This document shows positions 8,877 through 18,474 of a DNA stretch of 64,000 nt, one piece after another (position 1 is the stretch's first letter; each line of letters starts with the position of its first letter). The stretch lies in contig CAVWUA010000001.1 of the NCBI GenBank assembly GCA_963758025.1, positions 620,001 through 684,000 of the forward strand. The letters run 5' to 3'. Below the pieces are notes generated by a model. That model was not told the DNA's origin. It worked only from the letters and a program-made list of their open reading frames with translations, and ran no database searches. This DNA comes from CAVWUA01 sp963758025. Its GTDB lineage: Bacteria > Planctomycetota > Planctomycetia > Isosphaerales > Isosphaeraceae. Made by a program: the position numbers and the translations under genes.

Positions 8877-10305
8877 ATGCGCGGAGACGACATCGTCACC
8901 ATGTTGAGCCGCCGGGAGATGCTCCGGCGGGCGGGTGCTGGGTTCGGAATGCTCGGCCTGGCTGGAACGCTCCAGGCGGCTGGAGGGTTCAACCCGGTCC
9001 GCGCCGCTTCGGGAGAGGCCACGATTCTCGGTCAGCCGCACTTCACGCCGAAGGCCAAGCGGGTGATCTTCCTGTTCATGAACGGCGCCCCGTCGCACGT
9101 CGATACGTTCGACCCCAAGCCGGCGCTCGCGAAGTACGAGGGGGAGGAGCCATCGGGCGAGCTGGAACGAAAAACCAAGGGGGGCAAGTACATGCCCTCC
9201 CCGTTCGCGTTCGCTCCGCACGGCGAGAGCGGCGTGGAGATGAGCGAGCTGTTCCCGAACCTCGCGAAGTGCGCCGATGACCTGTGCGTGATCCGGTCGA
9301 TGCACACCGACCAGCCGAACCACGAGCCCGGCCTGCTGATCATGAACTCAGGGCACCCGCAGCCGACCCGCCCCAGCCTCGGGTCGTGGGCGTCGTACGG
9401 CCTGGGTTCGGAGAACGAGAACCTGCCCGCGTTCGTCGTGCTCTGTCCGGGCCTGCCGGTGGTGGGGCCGCAACTCTGGTCGAACGCGTTCCTGCCGGGT
9501 CAACATCAGGGGATGGCCGTCGATACGAACGATCTCGACGTCAACAGCATGGTCGCCAACCTCCGGCACCCTCGTTTGAGCCGGGACGAGCAGCGCCGGC
9601 AGGTGGAACTGCTCGGCGCCTTGAATAAACTTCATCAACAGCAGCGGGCGCGGGACTCCGCCCTCGATTCGCAGATCAAGGCCCTGGAGATGGCCTTCCA
9701 GATGCAGACCGAGGCCAGCGAGGCGTTCGACGTCAGCCAGGAGCCCGAGTCGGTGCGGGAGATGTACGGCAAATCCACCTTCGGCCAGAGCTGCTTGCTG
9801 GCCCGCCGCCTGGCGGAGCGCGGGGTACGGTTCACCCAGGTCTATTACGTCAGCAAGGGGAACAAGCAACCCTGGGACACCCATTCCAACAACAACAAGG
9901 GCCATAAAAAACTCTGCGCCGACAGCGACAAGGCGACGGCCGCTCTGCTGACCGACCTCAAGCAGCGGGGAATGCTGGAGGATACGCTGGTCATCTGGGG
10001 TGGTGAGTTCGGTCGCACGCCGTATTCCCAGAAGGCCGACAAGGCCGAGCCGGGACGCGATCACCACCACACCGGATTCTCGATGCTCATGGCCGGGGGT
10101 GGCGTCAAGGGCGGCCTGATGTATGGCGCGACCGACGAGATGGGCATGAACGCCATCGAGGACCGCGTTCACATCCACGACCTGCACGCCACGATCCTCC
10201 ACCTGCTCGGCATCGATCACGAGCGGCTGACCTATCGCTATTCCGGCCGCGATTTCCGACTTGACGGATGTTCACGGAACGCTCGTCAAAGGGATTCTGG
10301 CGTAA
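8877..10305 (+). CDS. DUF1501 (sulfatase-fold) protein, C-terminal frame break
   Basis: Secreted protein with a twin-arginine-like start (SRREMLRRAGAGFGMLGLAG) and DUF1501 blocks: KRVIFLFMNGAPSHVDTFDPKP, PNHEPGLLIMNSG, DTHSNN, VIWGGEFGRTP and GRDHHHTGFSMLMAGGGVKGG. The fold is related to alkaline phosphatases and sulfatases. It follows the DUF1549/DUF1553 gene by 20 bases and GGAGGGGG precedes the ATG, so the two form an operon. At 10261-10262 one extra T breaks the frame. Removing it restores the usual ending RLTDVHGTLVKGILA with a stop at 10303-10305; unrepaired, the frame runs on to 10340. Confidence 0.88.
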
Positions 10306-10499
10306 AGACCGCCCGTCTGAGAGTCCGGTCCGCCCCTTGAAGGGACAAAATACACGTCTCGGGGCGGTCGTTGGCCCTCTTCTACAATAGGAGAATTGAG
10401 TGGATCGGTCCTTGGCGCATCGGGACCGTCCGTCGCGCATTGATCCACCCGGACGTGCCGGGGCGGAGCGAGCGTTTCTTCGCGAGAACATTCGGAACG

Positions 10500-11401
10500 A
10501 TGGGAATGGGACAGACCGTTGCGGGGGCGAGGCTGAAGGACGTTCCCGAATATTTCCGTCTCGTCCGGTTCAGCCACACGCTGTTCGCCCTGCCCTTCGC
10601 CATTCTGGGGGCTGCGCTGGCGGCTCGGGGGGATCACGCCTGGATCGCGAGACCGAGGGACTGGCTCGGCATCCTGCTCTGCATGGCGACGGCGCGCTCG
10701 GCCGCGATGGCGTTCAACCGGCTAGTGGATCGCCATCTCGATGCCGGGAACCCGCGTACGTTGAGCCGGCATCTTCCCAGTGGTCGGCTCTCGGTCGGTG
10801 CGGTGGCGGGGTTCACGATCATCTGCGCCTCCTGTTCGTGGCCTCCACGACCCTATTCTTGCCAAACCCCTGGCCGTTGATTCTTTCGATTCCGGTTCTG
10901 CTGTGGCTGCTGGGATACTCGTATGCGAAGCGGTTCACCAGCCTCGCCCATTTCTGGCTCGGCGCGGCCCTGATGCTCTCGCCGATCGCCGCATGGATTG
11001 CCGTGCGGGGTGATCTGGACTGGCCGCCACTTTGTCTCGGCCTGGCGGTGCTGTTCTGGGTCGCGGGGTTCGACATCATCTATGCGTGCCAGGACATCGA
11101 CTTTGACCGGGCATCGGGGTTGCATAGCATCCCTGCGCGACTCGGCGTCCCGGGAGCCCTGCGCCTGGCGGCGGCTTGCCACGGCCTGATGATCCTCGCC
11201 CTGATCGGTCTGGGTTTGACCTATGCTGCTCTCGGGACGATCTTTTTCATCGGGGTTGCCCTCGTGGCCTTGCTGCTGCTTTACGAGCACGCCCTGGTGC
11301 GGCCGGACGACCTGACGAGGGTGAATATCGCCTTCTTTCAGGTCAACATTGCCATCAGCATGGGGCTTCTGGCGATCGGCCTCGCTGACCTGCTGTTCTG
11401 A
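10500..11401 (+). CDS. ubiA: UbiA-family prenyltransferase (MqnP-like), one frame break
   Basis: Membrane aromatic prenyltransferase. The first Asp-rich motif is NRLVDRHLDAGNPRT and the second is YACQDIDFDRASGLHSIPARLG, both Mg-prenyl-diphosphate sites of the family. Several hydrophobic helices follow, including PLILSIPVLLWLLGYSY and TIFFIGVALVALLLLYEHAL. The frame changes near 10826-10829: IICA in the first frame joins LLFVASTTLFLPNPW in the next, consistent with one missing base in GCGCCTCC. Given MqnE, UbiD, UbiX and UbiE homologs in the same window, it probably prenylates dihydroxynaphthoate in the futalosine pathway. The ATG at 10500 is preferred because it starts 20 residues before the conserved RFSHTLFALPFA block. 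Confidence 0.85.
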
Positions 11402-11447
11402 CGCCCGGCTGCATCGCACCCAATCAGTCCAATGCGGGAGTCTTTTC

Positions 11448-12221
11448 GTGCGCATGTCCACCATTCGCCTCGGTCTTTTGGTCTTGCTGACTTCCTTTCC
11501 CTGTTTCGTTCGGGCACAGGAGAAAGAACAAGCACCTCCCAAAGTGCCGGACTGGAAAGCGCTGGGAGTGGAACCGACCCAGTTGACGCTGGTGCTTGAT
11601 GAAAAGAACCTGGAGTCTCGCTTCCGCGCCTCGGTTTTGGCAAGCCAGGACAACCGGCTGACCGTGCTCACCGCGGCGCATGCCCTGGCGGCCAAGGATC
11701 AGGGGCAGGTGATCCATCTCCGTCAGGGGCAGCAGAGCATCGATGCCCGGGTTGTTGAGGTGATTCAGAACCCGGATTATACCGTCAGCCCCTATCACGA
11801 TAGCCCCGGCGCGGACAACGCGGTGGCCCGGCTTCAGGTTCTCTCCGAAGGGGAAGAGGCGAAAAGTTTCCTTGACGGTTTGCGGATCGTCAAGGTGACT
11901 CCCTGGCCCATCCCCGATCGTCTTGGCCAGACCGTGGGGATCGTGACGCAGGATCAGTTCGGCAAGTTCCATCTGGTGCGCGCCGCGAATTTCTCCAACC
12001 CGTTCTGGCTCGAATGGGGACCGTCCTACCGTCCGATTCCGGGCGACTCCGGTGGGGGTGTATTCACGGTGATCAAGGGCAAGGACGGCGCGCTCCAGAC
12101 GATCCTGATCGGCGTCGTCGTGGTTCGGAGCGAGGTCGGTGGAGGCGCCTCGGTGGTCAGCCGTCGGTATCCCTGGTTGGACAAGGCGGTTGAGCCCGCC
12201 GCACCGAAGGAGACTCCCTAA
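11448..12221 (+). CDS. Secreted trypsin-fold serine protease
   Basis: About 257 residues with a signal peptide ending near CFVRAQ. A complete chymotrypsin-type triad is visible: His78 in TAAHAL, Asp123 in GADNAVARL and Ser201 in PGDSGGGVF. The GTG at 11448 lies 7 bases after GGGAG and is preferred over the ATG at 11454. It lacks C-terminal PDZ domains, so it is not a classical HtrA. It ends 33 bases before the unrelated channel gene on the same strand, which suggests co-transcription. Confidence 0.75.
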   Translation: MRMSTIRLGLLVLLTSFPCFVRAQEKEQAPPKVPDWKALGVEPTQLTLVLDEKNLESRFRASVLASQDNRLTVLTAAHALAAKDQGQVIHLRQGQQSIDARVVEVIQNPDYTVSPYHDSPGADNAVARLQVLSEGEEAKSFLDGLRIVKVTPWPIPDRLGQTVGIVTQDQFGKFHLVRAANFSNPFWLEWGPSYRPIPGDSGGGVFTVIKGKDGALQTILIGVVVVRSEVGGGASVVSRRYPWLDKAVEPAAPKETP

Positions 12222-12278
12222 TCTCATCTGTACCCGCTCCGCCCTTCCCTCTCGATGAATTTCAAGGAATGCCCCGCC

Positions 12279-13373
12279 ATGACGGCACGCCACTGGATGG
12301 TTCTCAGCCTCGTATTCAGCGCCTGTTATTCCGGCAACCTCCGCGCACAGGAACCACCACCGGCGGACGATCGACCAATCTTGATCGTGGGCACGAAGGA
12401 AGTCGCTCCGTTCGCGATGAAGAACCCGGACGGTTCTTGGCGGGGGATCAGCATCGACCTCTGGAAAGCGATCGCCGATGAGCTGGATCTGAAGTACGAG
12501 TTCAGAGAGCAGCCCCTGGAGAAGCTCCTCAACGGCCTGAAGACGCGTGAGCTGGACGCCGCGGTGGCCGCCATGACGATCACGACGGAGCGAGAAGAGT
12601 TCATGGACTTCACGCACCCGTTCTACAACTCAGGGCTGGGCATTGCCGTCTCGCCCCAGACGGAACGGTCGTGGGTGAGCGGGTTGTTCTCGCTCCTTCT
12701 GTCGTGGGAGTTTCTCCAGATTGTCGCCGCTCTGGTCGTCACGCTGCTGATCGTCGGGCTGCTGGTCTGGCTGTTCGAGCGTCGTCATAATGCCGAGCAG
12801 TTCGGGGGGCGTGGGGCCAAGGGGCTCTATTCCGGCTTCTGGTGGTCGGCGGTGACGATGACGACGGTCGGCTACGGCGATAAGGCCCCAAAGACCTTAC
12901 CCGGTCGACTGGTCGCCCTCATCTGGATGTTCTCCAGCCTGATCGTGATCTCGTTCTTCACGGCGTCCGTCGCCACGATGCTGACGGTCTCTCGCCTGGA
13001 ATCCCCCATTCAGGGGCCGGATGACCTGCCGGATGTCCGCGTGGCCACCGTGGCCGACTCGACCAGCGAGGAATACCTCCGGGCCCACCACATCCCGTTC
13101 CGCGCGTACCCCGAGCCCCTGGACGCCCTCGAAGCCGTGGCTCGGAACGAGCGGGACGCCGTGGTGTATGACATGCCCACGCTCCGCTACCTTTCGAAGC
13201 ACGAACTGGACGAGCCGCTGGACGTCCTCCCCCGACGCTTCGATCGGCAAAACTACGGCATCGGCTTGCCCCAGGGAAGCCCCTTGCGCGAGACCATCAA
13301 TCGCGTTCTCCTGCGCAAGATCAGTGAGCCAGAGTGGGACGATTCCCTCTTCCGATATCTCGGCCGACTTTGA
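12279..13373 (+). CDS. Prokaryotic ionotropic glutamate-receptor-like K+ channel (GluR0 type)
   Basis: 364 residues arranged as in GluR0: a signal peptide (MTARHWMVLSLVFSACYS), lobe S1 of a periplasmic amino-acid-binding fold (VGTKEVAPFAMKNPDG to THPFYNSGLGIAV), membrane helix M1 (LQIVAALVVTLLIVGLLVW), a pore loop with a perfect potassium selectivity filter TVGYGD at residues 196-201, helix M2 (ALIWMFSSLIVISFFTASVA), then lobe S2 (DVRVATVADSTSEEYL to DAVVYDMPTLRYL). S1 and S2 flank the two-helix pore, which separates this from a plain solute-binding protein. The ligand is probably an amino acid but is unknown. The ATG at 12279 is preferred over 12255 because AAGGAA precedes it and it starts the signal peptide. 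Confidence 0.85.
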   Translation: MTARHWMVLSLVFSACYSGNLRAQEPPPADDRPILIVGTKEVAPFAMKNPDGSWRGISIDLWKAIADELDLKYEFREQPLEKLLNGLKTRELDAAVAAMTITTEREEFMDFTHPFYNSGLGIAVSPQTERSWVSGLFSLLLSWEFLQIVAALVVTLLIVGLLVWLFERRHNAEQFGGRGAKGLYSGFWWSAVTMTTVGYGDKAPKTLPGRLVALIWMFSSLIVISFFTASVATMLTVSRLESPIQGPDDLPDVRVATVADSTSEEYLRAHHIPFRAYPEPLDALEAVARNERDAVVYDMPTLRYLSKHELDEPLDVLPRRFDRQNYGIGLPQGSPLRETINRVLLRKISEPEWDDSLFRYLGRL

Positions 13374-13402
13374 CGATCCACCAATCCGTGTTCCGGTCCC
13401 GG

Positions 13403-13431
13403 TTGATCCTTCGTTCAATTCCGACTAAAAT
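13403..13431 (+). promoter_or_regulatory. Candidate promoter of mqnE
   Basis: TTGATC (13403-13408) and TAAAAT (13426-13431) are 17 bases apart, in the 107-base gap before mqnE and about 50 bases upstream of its ATG. This is a good sigma-70-type match in a GC-rich background. Confidence 0.5.
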
Positions 13432-13480
13432 CACTGAAACCAGTGACGATAGTCCCTGATCCGGGAAAGAGAGACCGACG

Positions 13481-14637
13481 ATGCAGACGAGTGAGGCGTC
13501 CGCCCTGGAGGCGATTCGCGAGAAGGTCGAGGCGGGCCAGCGGCTGAGCGTCGAGGACGGGCTGGCGCTGGAGGCGTCCAACGACCTGTTCACGCTGGGC
13601 TCGCTGGCGAACCTCGTCCGCGAACGGTACAACGGCGATTTCGGCTATTACAACGTCAACACGCACATCAACCCGACGAACGTGTGCGTGTACAAGTGCG
13701 ACTTCTGCGCCTTCCGGGCCGACCTGAACGACCCCCGCGGCTACGTCATGGATGAGTCGCAGGTGAAGGAGCGCGCGCGCAGGCGCACGGCCGGGGGGCG
13801 ACCGAGCTGCACATCGTCGGTGGGCTGCATCACAAGCTGCCGTTCGAGTGGTACGTCGATGTCGTGCGCTGGGTGAAGGAGGCCGCGCCCGAGATCCACG
13901 TCAAGGCGTACACGGCCGTCGAGATCGAGTGGTTCGCCAAGATCAGCCGCCTTTCTTACCGAGAGATTCTCCAGCGGCTCATCGACGCGGGGCTCGGCAG
14001 TCTTCCCGGCGGCGGGGCGGAGATCTTCCATCCCGAAGTGCGCGAGAAGATCTGCGGCGCGAAGGCGTCCACCGCAACCTGGCTGGAGGTACACCGGACA
14101 GCCCATCAGCTCGGCCTGAACTCCAACGCCACGATGCTCTACGGGCACATCGACAAGCCGTTGCACCGGATCGACCACCTGGTGCGCCTTCGCGAACTGC
14201 AGGACGAGACCGGCGGCTTCCAGACGTTCATTCCGCTGGCGTTCCACCCGGACAACTCCCGGATGGACGACATCCCCAAGCCGTCCGGGGTGATGGACCT
14301 GAAGACGATGGCCATCAGCCGTCTGATGCTCGACAACTTCCCGCACATCAAGGCGTACTGGGTGATGCTGGGGATCAAGACGGCCCAGGTGGCCCTGTCG
14401 TTCGGGGCTGACGATCTCGACGGCACGGTCGTTCATGAAAAGATCTATCACGAAGCCGGTGCCGACACCCCGCAGGAAACGACCGTGGCCGAGATCCGCC
14501 GCCTGATCGCCGAGGCGGGCCGCATTCCGGTCGAGCGCGATACCCTCTACCACCGCGTCGAGCGCGAGGGGCCACGTGGTCCTCCCGGGAGCACATCGAC
14601 GTCCCGGCCGCCGCGCTGGCCGGAGCGGGACGCTGAG
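13481..14637 (+). CDS. mqnE: Aminofutalosine synthase MqnE (radical SAM), two frame breaks
   Basis: MqnE joins an enolpyruvyl-benzoate and SAM to give aminofutalosine, the first committed step of futalosine-type menaquinone synthesis. The radical-SAM cluster site is NVCVYKCDFCAF (C-x3-C-x2-C). Further blocks are diagnostic for MqnE rather than MqnC: AGLGSLPGGGAEIF, NATMLYGHIDKP, GGFQTFIPLAFHPDN and ALSFGADDLDGTVV. The first frame ends in a CG-dinucleotide repeat near 13772-13782, after which ELHIVGGLHHKLPFEWYVD follows in another frame. A second break near 14567-14570 moves the tail to SSREHIDVPAAALAGAGR with a stop at 14637. The ATG at 13481 starts 50 residues before the cluster. Confidence 0.9.
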
Positions 14638-14677
14638 CCGCGATCGTTTCGACCTTCCGCGAAGGGAGGACGTCCGC

Positions 14678-15377
14678 ATGGCCACTTCGACCCTTCGACC
14701 TGAAACGGACTGGACCGTCGCCGACCTGCTGCGACGGTTCGGCCCGATCCCGCACCGCCGCATTCGCCAGAACCCACCCCCCGGCTCGGCCACCGTTCAG
14801 GATGTGATCGACATCCACGAGCGCGAGGGACGGCTGTACGAGCTGGTCGATGGCGTGCTGGTGGAGAAGGTCATGGGGTTCTACGAGTCTGCCCTGGCGT
14901 GCGTCATCATTCGCTTGCTCGGAACGTTCGTACATAATCGAAACATCGGCATCGTCACCGCACCGGATGGAATGATTCGCCTGACGCCGAATCTGGTTCG
15001 GATTCCCGATGTCGGTTTCTTTTCCTGGGATCGCTTTCCGAGCCGAAGAGTTCCCTCGGAGCCGGTTCCCCTGCTTGCCCCTGACCTCGCCGTGGAAGTC
15101 CTGAGCAAGGGCAACACGAAGAAGGAGATGGACGAGAAGCTCGTCGATTATTTCGAGGCGGGCGCGCGGCTCGTCTGGTATGTCGATCCGGTCAAGCGGA
15201 CGGTGCGGGCTTTCGACCGCGCCGGATCAATCGCGTTTGCTGCGGGAAAGCCAGACGCTGGACGGGGGGGATGTGCTTCCGGGGCTGGTCATCCCGATCC
15301 GCGAGATTTTCTCCGTGCCGGTCGAGCCCGAGTCGGACCAAACGGCGAGGCCGAAGCGGCGCAAGGGTTCGGCTTGA
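14678..15377 (+). CDS. Uma2-family (PD-(D/E)XK) protein, one frame break
   Basis: Uma2-family putative restriction-endonuclease-like fold, often present in many copies in planctomycetes and cyanobacteria. Visible blocks are REGRLYELVDGVLVEKVMG, VRIPDVGFFSW, APDLAVEVLSKGNTKKEMDEK and GARLVWYVDPVKRTVRAF, which carry the D...E-x-L/K residues of the nuclease core. The frame breaks near 15221-15232. The normal ending TLDGGDVLPGLVIPIREIF lies one frame over and stops at 15377; unrepaired, the frame runs to 15394. The ATG at 14678 follows GAAGGGAGGA. The cellular role of Uma2 is not established. Confidence 0.85.
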
Positions 15378-15487
15378 CCGACATCACGGCTTGACTTACG
15401 ATCCCCCCGCCCGGAATGGCGTCCGGGACACGTCATTCGTTCCGCCCTTATTGCGAAATTGACAGGCTCAAGGAGGAGCGCCAGGCG

Positions 15488-16199
15488 ATGCGCGACCACA
15501 ACAAGGCGTTCTGCCGCCTCGTGGCCCAGTCGTTCGATTGCCCGGGACCGGTCTACGAGTTCGGCTCGTACCAGGTGGAGGGGCAGGAGTCGTACGCCGA
15601 CCTCCGCGGCCTGTTTCCCGGACAAGCCTTACGTCGGCTGCGACATGCGGCAAGGTCCCGGCGTCGATCGCGTCGAGGACGTCACCGCGATGAGCCTGCC
15701 CGACGCCTCGGCGGGCACGGTGCTCTGCATCGAGACGTTCGAGCACGTCTTCGAGGTCCGGCGCGCCTTTGACGAGGTGTTCCGGGTCCTGAAGCCAGGA
15801 GGGCTGTTCGTCATCACCTCCCCGTTGAACTTCCGCATCCACGGCTATCCCGACGACTACTGGCGCATGACGCCGAGTTGCCTGCGTCGCATGCTGTCGC
15901 CGTACGCCGGGCGGCTCGTGGGATACCAGGGGCACCGTTCCTTTCCCCACTCGGTCATGGGCCTGGCGGTCAAGTCGCCGGGGCCGATCGACTTCGTCTC
16001 CCGCGCCGAGCGTCTGCGGCAGGGCTACCTGACCTGGCTCCGCGACACCGAGACGAGCCTGCCGACGGGCCGAAAGTTCCGCCGCCGCCTCTCGCTGCTG
16101 TACCGCTCCAAGGGGGAGCGTTACCAGATCGACGACTATTACAAGGCCGACTTCACGATCGACGAGGAGCCGACCGTCTCCCTGGCCAAGGTGGGCTGA
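15488..16199 (+). CDS. Class I SAM-dependent methyltransferase, one frame break
   Basis: The N-terminal part (MRDHNKAFCRLVAQSF, then PGPVYEFGSYQVEG) lies in one frame. After one extra T in the TTT at 15613-15615 the sequence continues as KPYVGCDMRQGPGVDRVEDV, VLCIETFEHV and VFRVLKPGGLFVITSPLNF in the next frame. These are SAM motif II, motif post-I and the typical LKPGG block of Methyltransf_11 proteins. The HGYPDDYWRMTP region is common in enzymes that methylate sugars or surface-glycan precursors, so this is a possible role only. AGGAGG precedes the ATG. The next gene starts 3 bases after the stop. Confidence 0.78.
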
Positions 16200-16202
16200 G
16201 CC

Positions 16203-17826
16203 ATGCCGACGACCGATCGCCTCGTGATTCTCGGCCTCGACGGCGCGACGTGGACCGTGCTCGACCCGATGCGCCGCCAGGGGTTGATGCCGAACCTCGA
16301 CGCTCTGCTGGCCCGCTCGGCCTACGGGACGTTGCGTTCGACGGTCCCGCCCGTCACGTCGGCCGCCTGGACCACCATGCAGACCGGCTGCGAGCCGGCC
16401 CGTCACGGCATCTTCGACCATCGGTACTACGATGCGCACGCCGGTCAGATGAAGGTCAACCATGCCGGCGCGGATCCGCGTGCCGACGACCTGGCAACTG
16501 CTCTCGGACGCCGGCCGGTCGGTGGTCAGCCTGAACCTGCCGGGCACGTATCCGCCGCCGAAGGTCAAGGGGGTGATCGTCTCCGGCATGGACGCGCCGC
16601 ACCTGGACGCCGCGACCTCCGGCGACCCGGACTTCGGCGCCCGGCTCAAGGCCGAGGTTCCTCGTTACAGCCTCCGCTACTTCTGGAAGCGGCCTCCGCA
16701 GAGCCTCGACGAGCTGGCGGAGAACGCCCGGCTCACCGCCGAGAGCTTCCGGGGCCGGGCCGAAGGGGGACTGCTCGCCGATCGGGTGGTGAGCGACTGG
16801 TCCGCCCTGATGGTCCAGTTCCAGAACCTCGACCCGTTCCAGCATCGCGTCTGGCGCTACCTGAACGTCGATGAGACCGGGATCGACGACCCGGCCTGGA
16901 ACGCCGCGGCGGCCGAGGTGATCCGTGGCCTCGACGTGGCGATCGGCATTCTCTGCGAGCTGGCGGACCGCCGAGGGGCGGCCGTGATGGCCGTCAGCGA
17001 CCACGGTTTCGGCCCCTGTCTGGGGCGCGTCCACGTCAATCGCATCCTGATCGAGGCGGGGATCGCCCATCTCCCCGGCTGGTCGGGCAAGCTGGCCCGG
17101 CGCGCCTCGCAAGGGCTCGATCACTTGCGGCTCTGGAACGCCAAGCGGGACGATCCCAAGGCCCGCTCCGCCTCGTTCGACCTGTCGGTGGCCGCCCAGT
17201 TCCCGTTCGACTGGAAGCGCACCCTGGCCTTCGCGCCGCACCAGGACACCGCGGCGATGGTCTATTTGAACCGCGGCAAGGCGACCCTCACCACGCCGAG
17301 GCTCCTCGACGAGGCTCGCGACGCCGTCGCGGTCGCCCTGGCCGAGGCCCGACATCCCGAGACGGGAGCGCCGCTCTTCCCGCAGGTTCACTGCACGGCC
17401 GAGGAATACGGCATCGACCCGGCCGAGCAGGGTTATCCGGACGTGCTCGCCCTGCCCGATGAGCCGTACTGGGTCCGCACGAAGCTCTCTCCAGGCCGCG
17501 CCTGGGTCGAGCCGGACCCGAACCTCCCGGGCACGCACCGGCCGGAAGGGATCGTCGCGCTCTCCGCTGCTGGGGTCACGCCGGGTCGGACGCTCAAGGC
17601 CCGTCTGCGTGATGTCGCGCCGACAATCCTCAGCCTCCTGGGTGAGCCGGTCCCCGAGCACATGGAAGGCCACCCCTTGCCTTGCCTGCCCGAAGAGAGC
17701 AAGGTCACCCGGCGCGATCAACCCGCTGCCAAGCTCAATGGTCCGCACCAGCCTCAGTTCGAGTTCACGGCCGAGGAACAGGCGATCCTTGAACAGAGAC
17801 TGGCGGATCTGGGTTATCTGGAGTGA
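16203..17826 (+). CDS. Alkaline-phosphatase-superfamily phosphodiesterase, one frame break
   Basis: Type I phosphodiesterase/nucleotide-pyrophosphatase fold. The metal-binding start LVILGLDGATWTVLDP and nucleophile loop TVPPVTSAAWTTMQTG (Thr or Ser nucleophile) are followed by RHGIFDH. The second metal block is MAVSDHGFGP. A frame break near 16464-16470 moves the protein to VPTTWQLLSDAGRSVVSLNLPG. The C-terminal VAPTILSLLGEPVPEHMEG is typical of the family. It lies 3 bases after the methyltransferase stop, so the two are co-transcribed, and it is convergent with the Fur-family gene 3 bases away. Related proteins act on lipid- or glycan-linked phosphodiesters; the substrate here is unknown. 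Confidence 0.8.
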
Positions 17827-17829
17827 TCG

Positions 17830-18324
17830 CTAGATCAGATCGAGCCGACGCCGACGGCTGCGGGCGCGGCTGCACTCGTCGCAGACCCCGGTGATAATGA
17901 ACCGATGCTCTTCGGCGCGAAACCCGTGCTCGCGGCTGACGGCATCGCGGATCTGGCGAATCTCATCGTTACGGAACTCGACGATCTTGTCGCACTCCGA
18001 ACAGTGCAGATGGTCGTGAGACGGGTAGCCGTAGTCGTGCTCGTACACCGTGCGATTGTTCAGGCGAAACTCGCGCAGGAGACCGGCCTCGACCAGCAAG
18101 GGCAAGGTTCGGTATACGGTGGAACGGCTGACCCGCTCCCCGGCCGAACGAAGGTCGGCCGCCAGTTCGTCGGCATCGAAGTGCTTGTGATTGCTAAAGA
18201 TGCGACGGACCATCGTGCGCCGCGGTGAGGTAAGTTTCTCACCCCGAATTTCGAGAAACTCCCGGAATTTATCTTCAGGGAGAGCAGGAACAGGAAGCTG
18301 GCTCAGGGGTTGTGATTCCGACAC
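17830..18324 (-). CDS. Fur-family transcriptional repressor
   Basis: Winged-helix DNA-binding domain (LTSPRRTMVRRIF, then VSRSTVYRTLPLLVEAGLLREF) followed by the metal-binding dimerisation domain, with YGYPSHDHLHCSECDKIVEF and a C-terminal CDEC. Two C-x2-C pairs supply a structural zinc site. The open frame could start with TTG at 18333, but GGAGG abuts that codon directly. The GTG at 18324 has the same GGAGG at 9-base spacing and is the better start. A perfect 13-base palindrome upstream (18396-18408) suggests autoregulation. Whether it senses iron, zinc or peroxide cannot be told from sequence alone. Confidence 0.88.
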   Translation of the reverse strand: MSESQPLSQLPVPALPEDKFREFLEIRGEKLTSPRRTMVRRIFSNHKHFDADELAADLRSAGERVSRSTVYRTLPLLVEAGLLREFRLNNRTVYEHDYGYPSHDHLHCSECDKIVEFRNDEIRQIRDAVSREHGFRAEEHRFIITGVCDECSRARSRRRRLDLI

Positions 18325-18355
18325 GGCCTTCAACCTCCAAGCCGGAACAGGAGTC

Positions 18356-18385
18356 GGCCCCTCCCGTAGGGAATCGGGAAGGGCC
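18356..18385. other. Hairpin in the 5' region of the Fur-family gene
   Basis: GGCCCCTCCCG at 18356-18366 pairs with CGGGAAGGGCC at 18375-18385 apart from one C-A mismatch, around an 8-base loop. It lies between the palindromic box and the start codon, where it could affect leader RNA. No T tract follows on either strand. Confidence 0.4.
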
Positions 18386-18395
18386 GCACGGAATC

Positions 18396-18408
18396 AAGAA
18401 TCATTCTT
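18396..18408. promoter_or_regulatory. Fur/PerR-like palindromic operator
   Basis: AAGAAT-C-ATTCTT is a perfect 6-1-6 inverted repeat about 70 bases upstream of the Fur-family start codon. Fur, Zur and PerR boxes have 7-1-7 symmetry of similar AT-rich composition. It is AT-rich against a GC-rich background and is a good autoregulation candidate. Confidence 0.5.
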
Positions 18409-18474
18409 ATTCTACCGAAGGGGCAACCCCAAATCCAACGGCAATGACGGCGACGGTTGCCACTCTCACTCGGC

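Noticed and set aside
13481..14703. Programmed ribosomal frameshifting in MqnE and others
   Set aside because: Breaks are scattered over about 20 unrelated genes with no common slippery sequence or downstream structure, so sequencing error is the simpler explanation.
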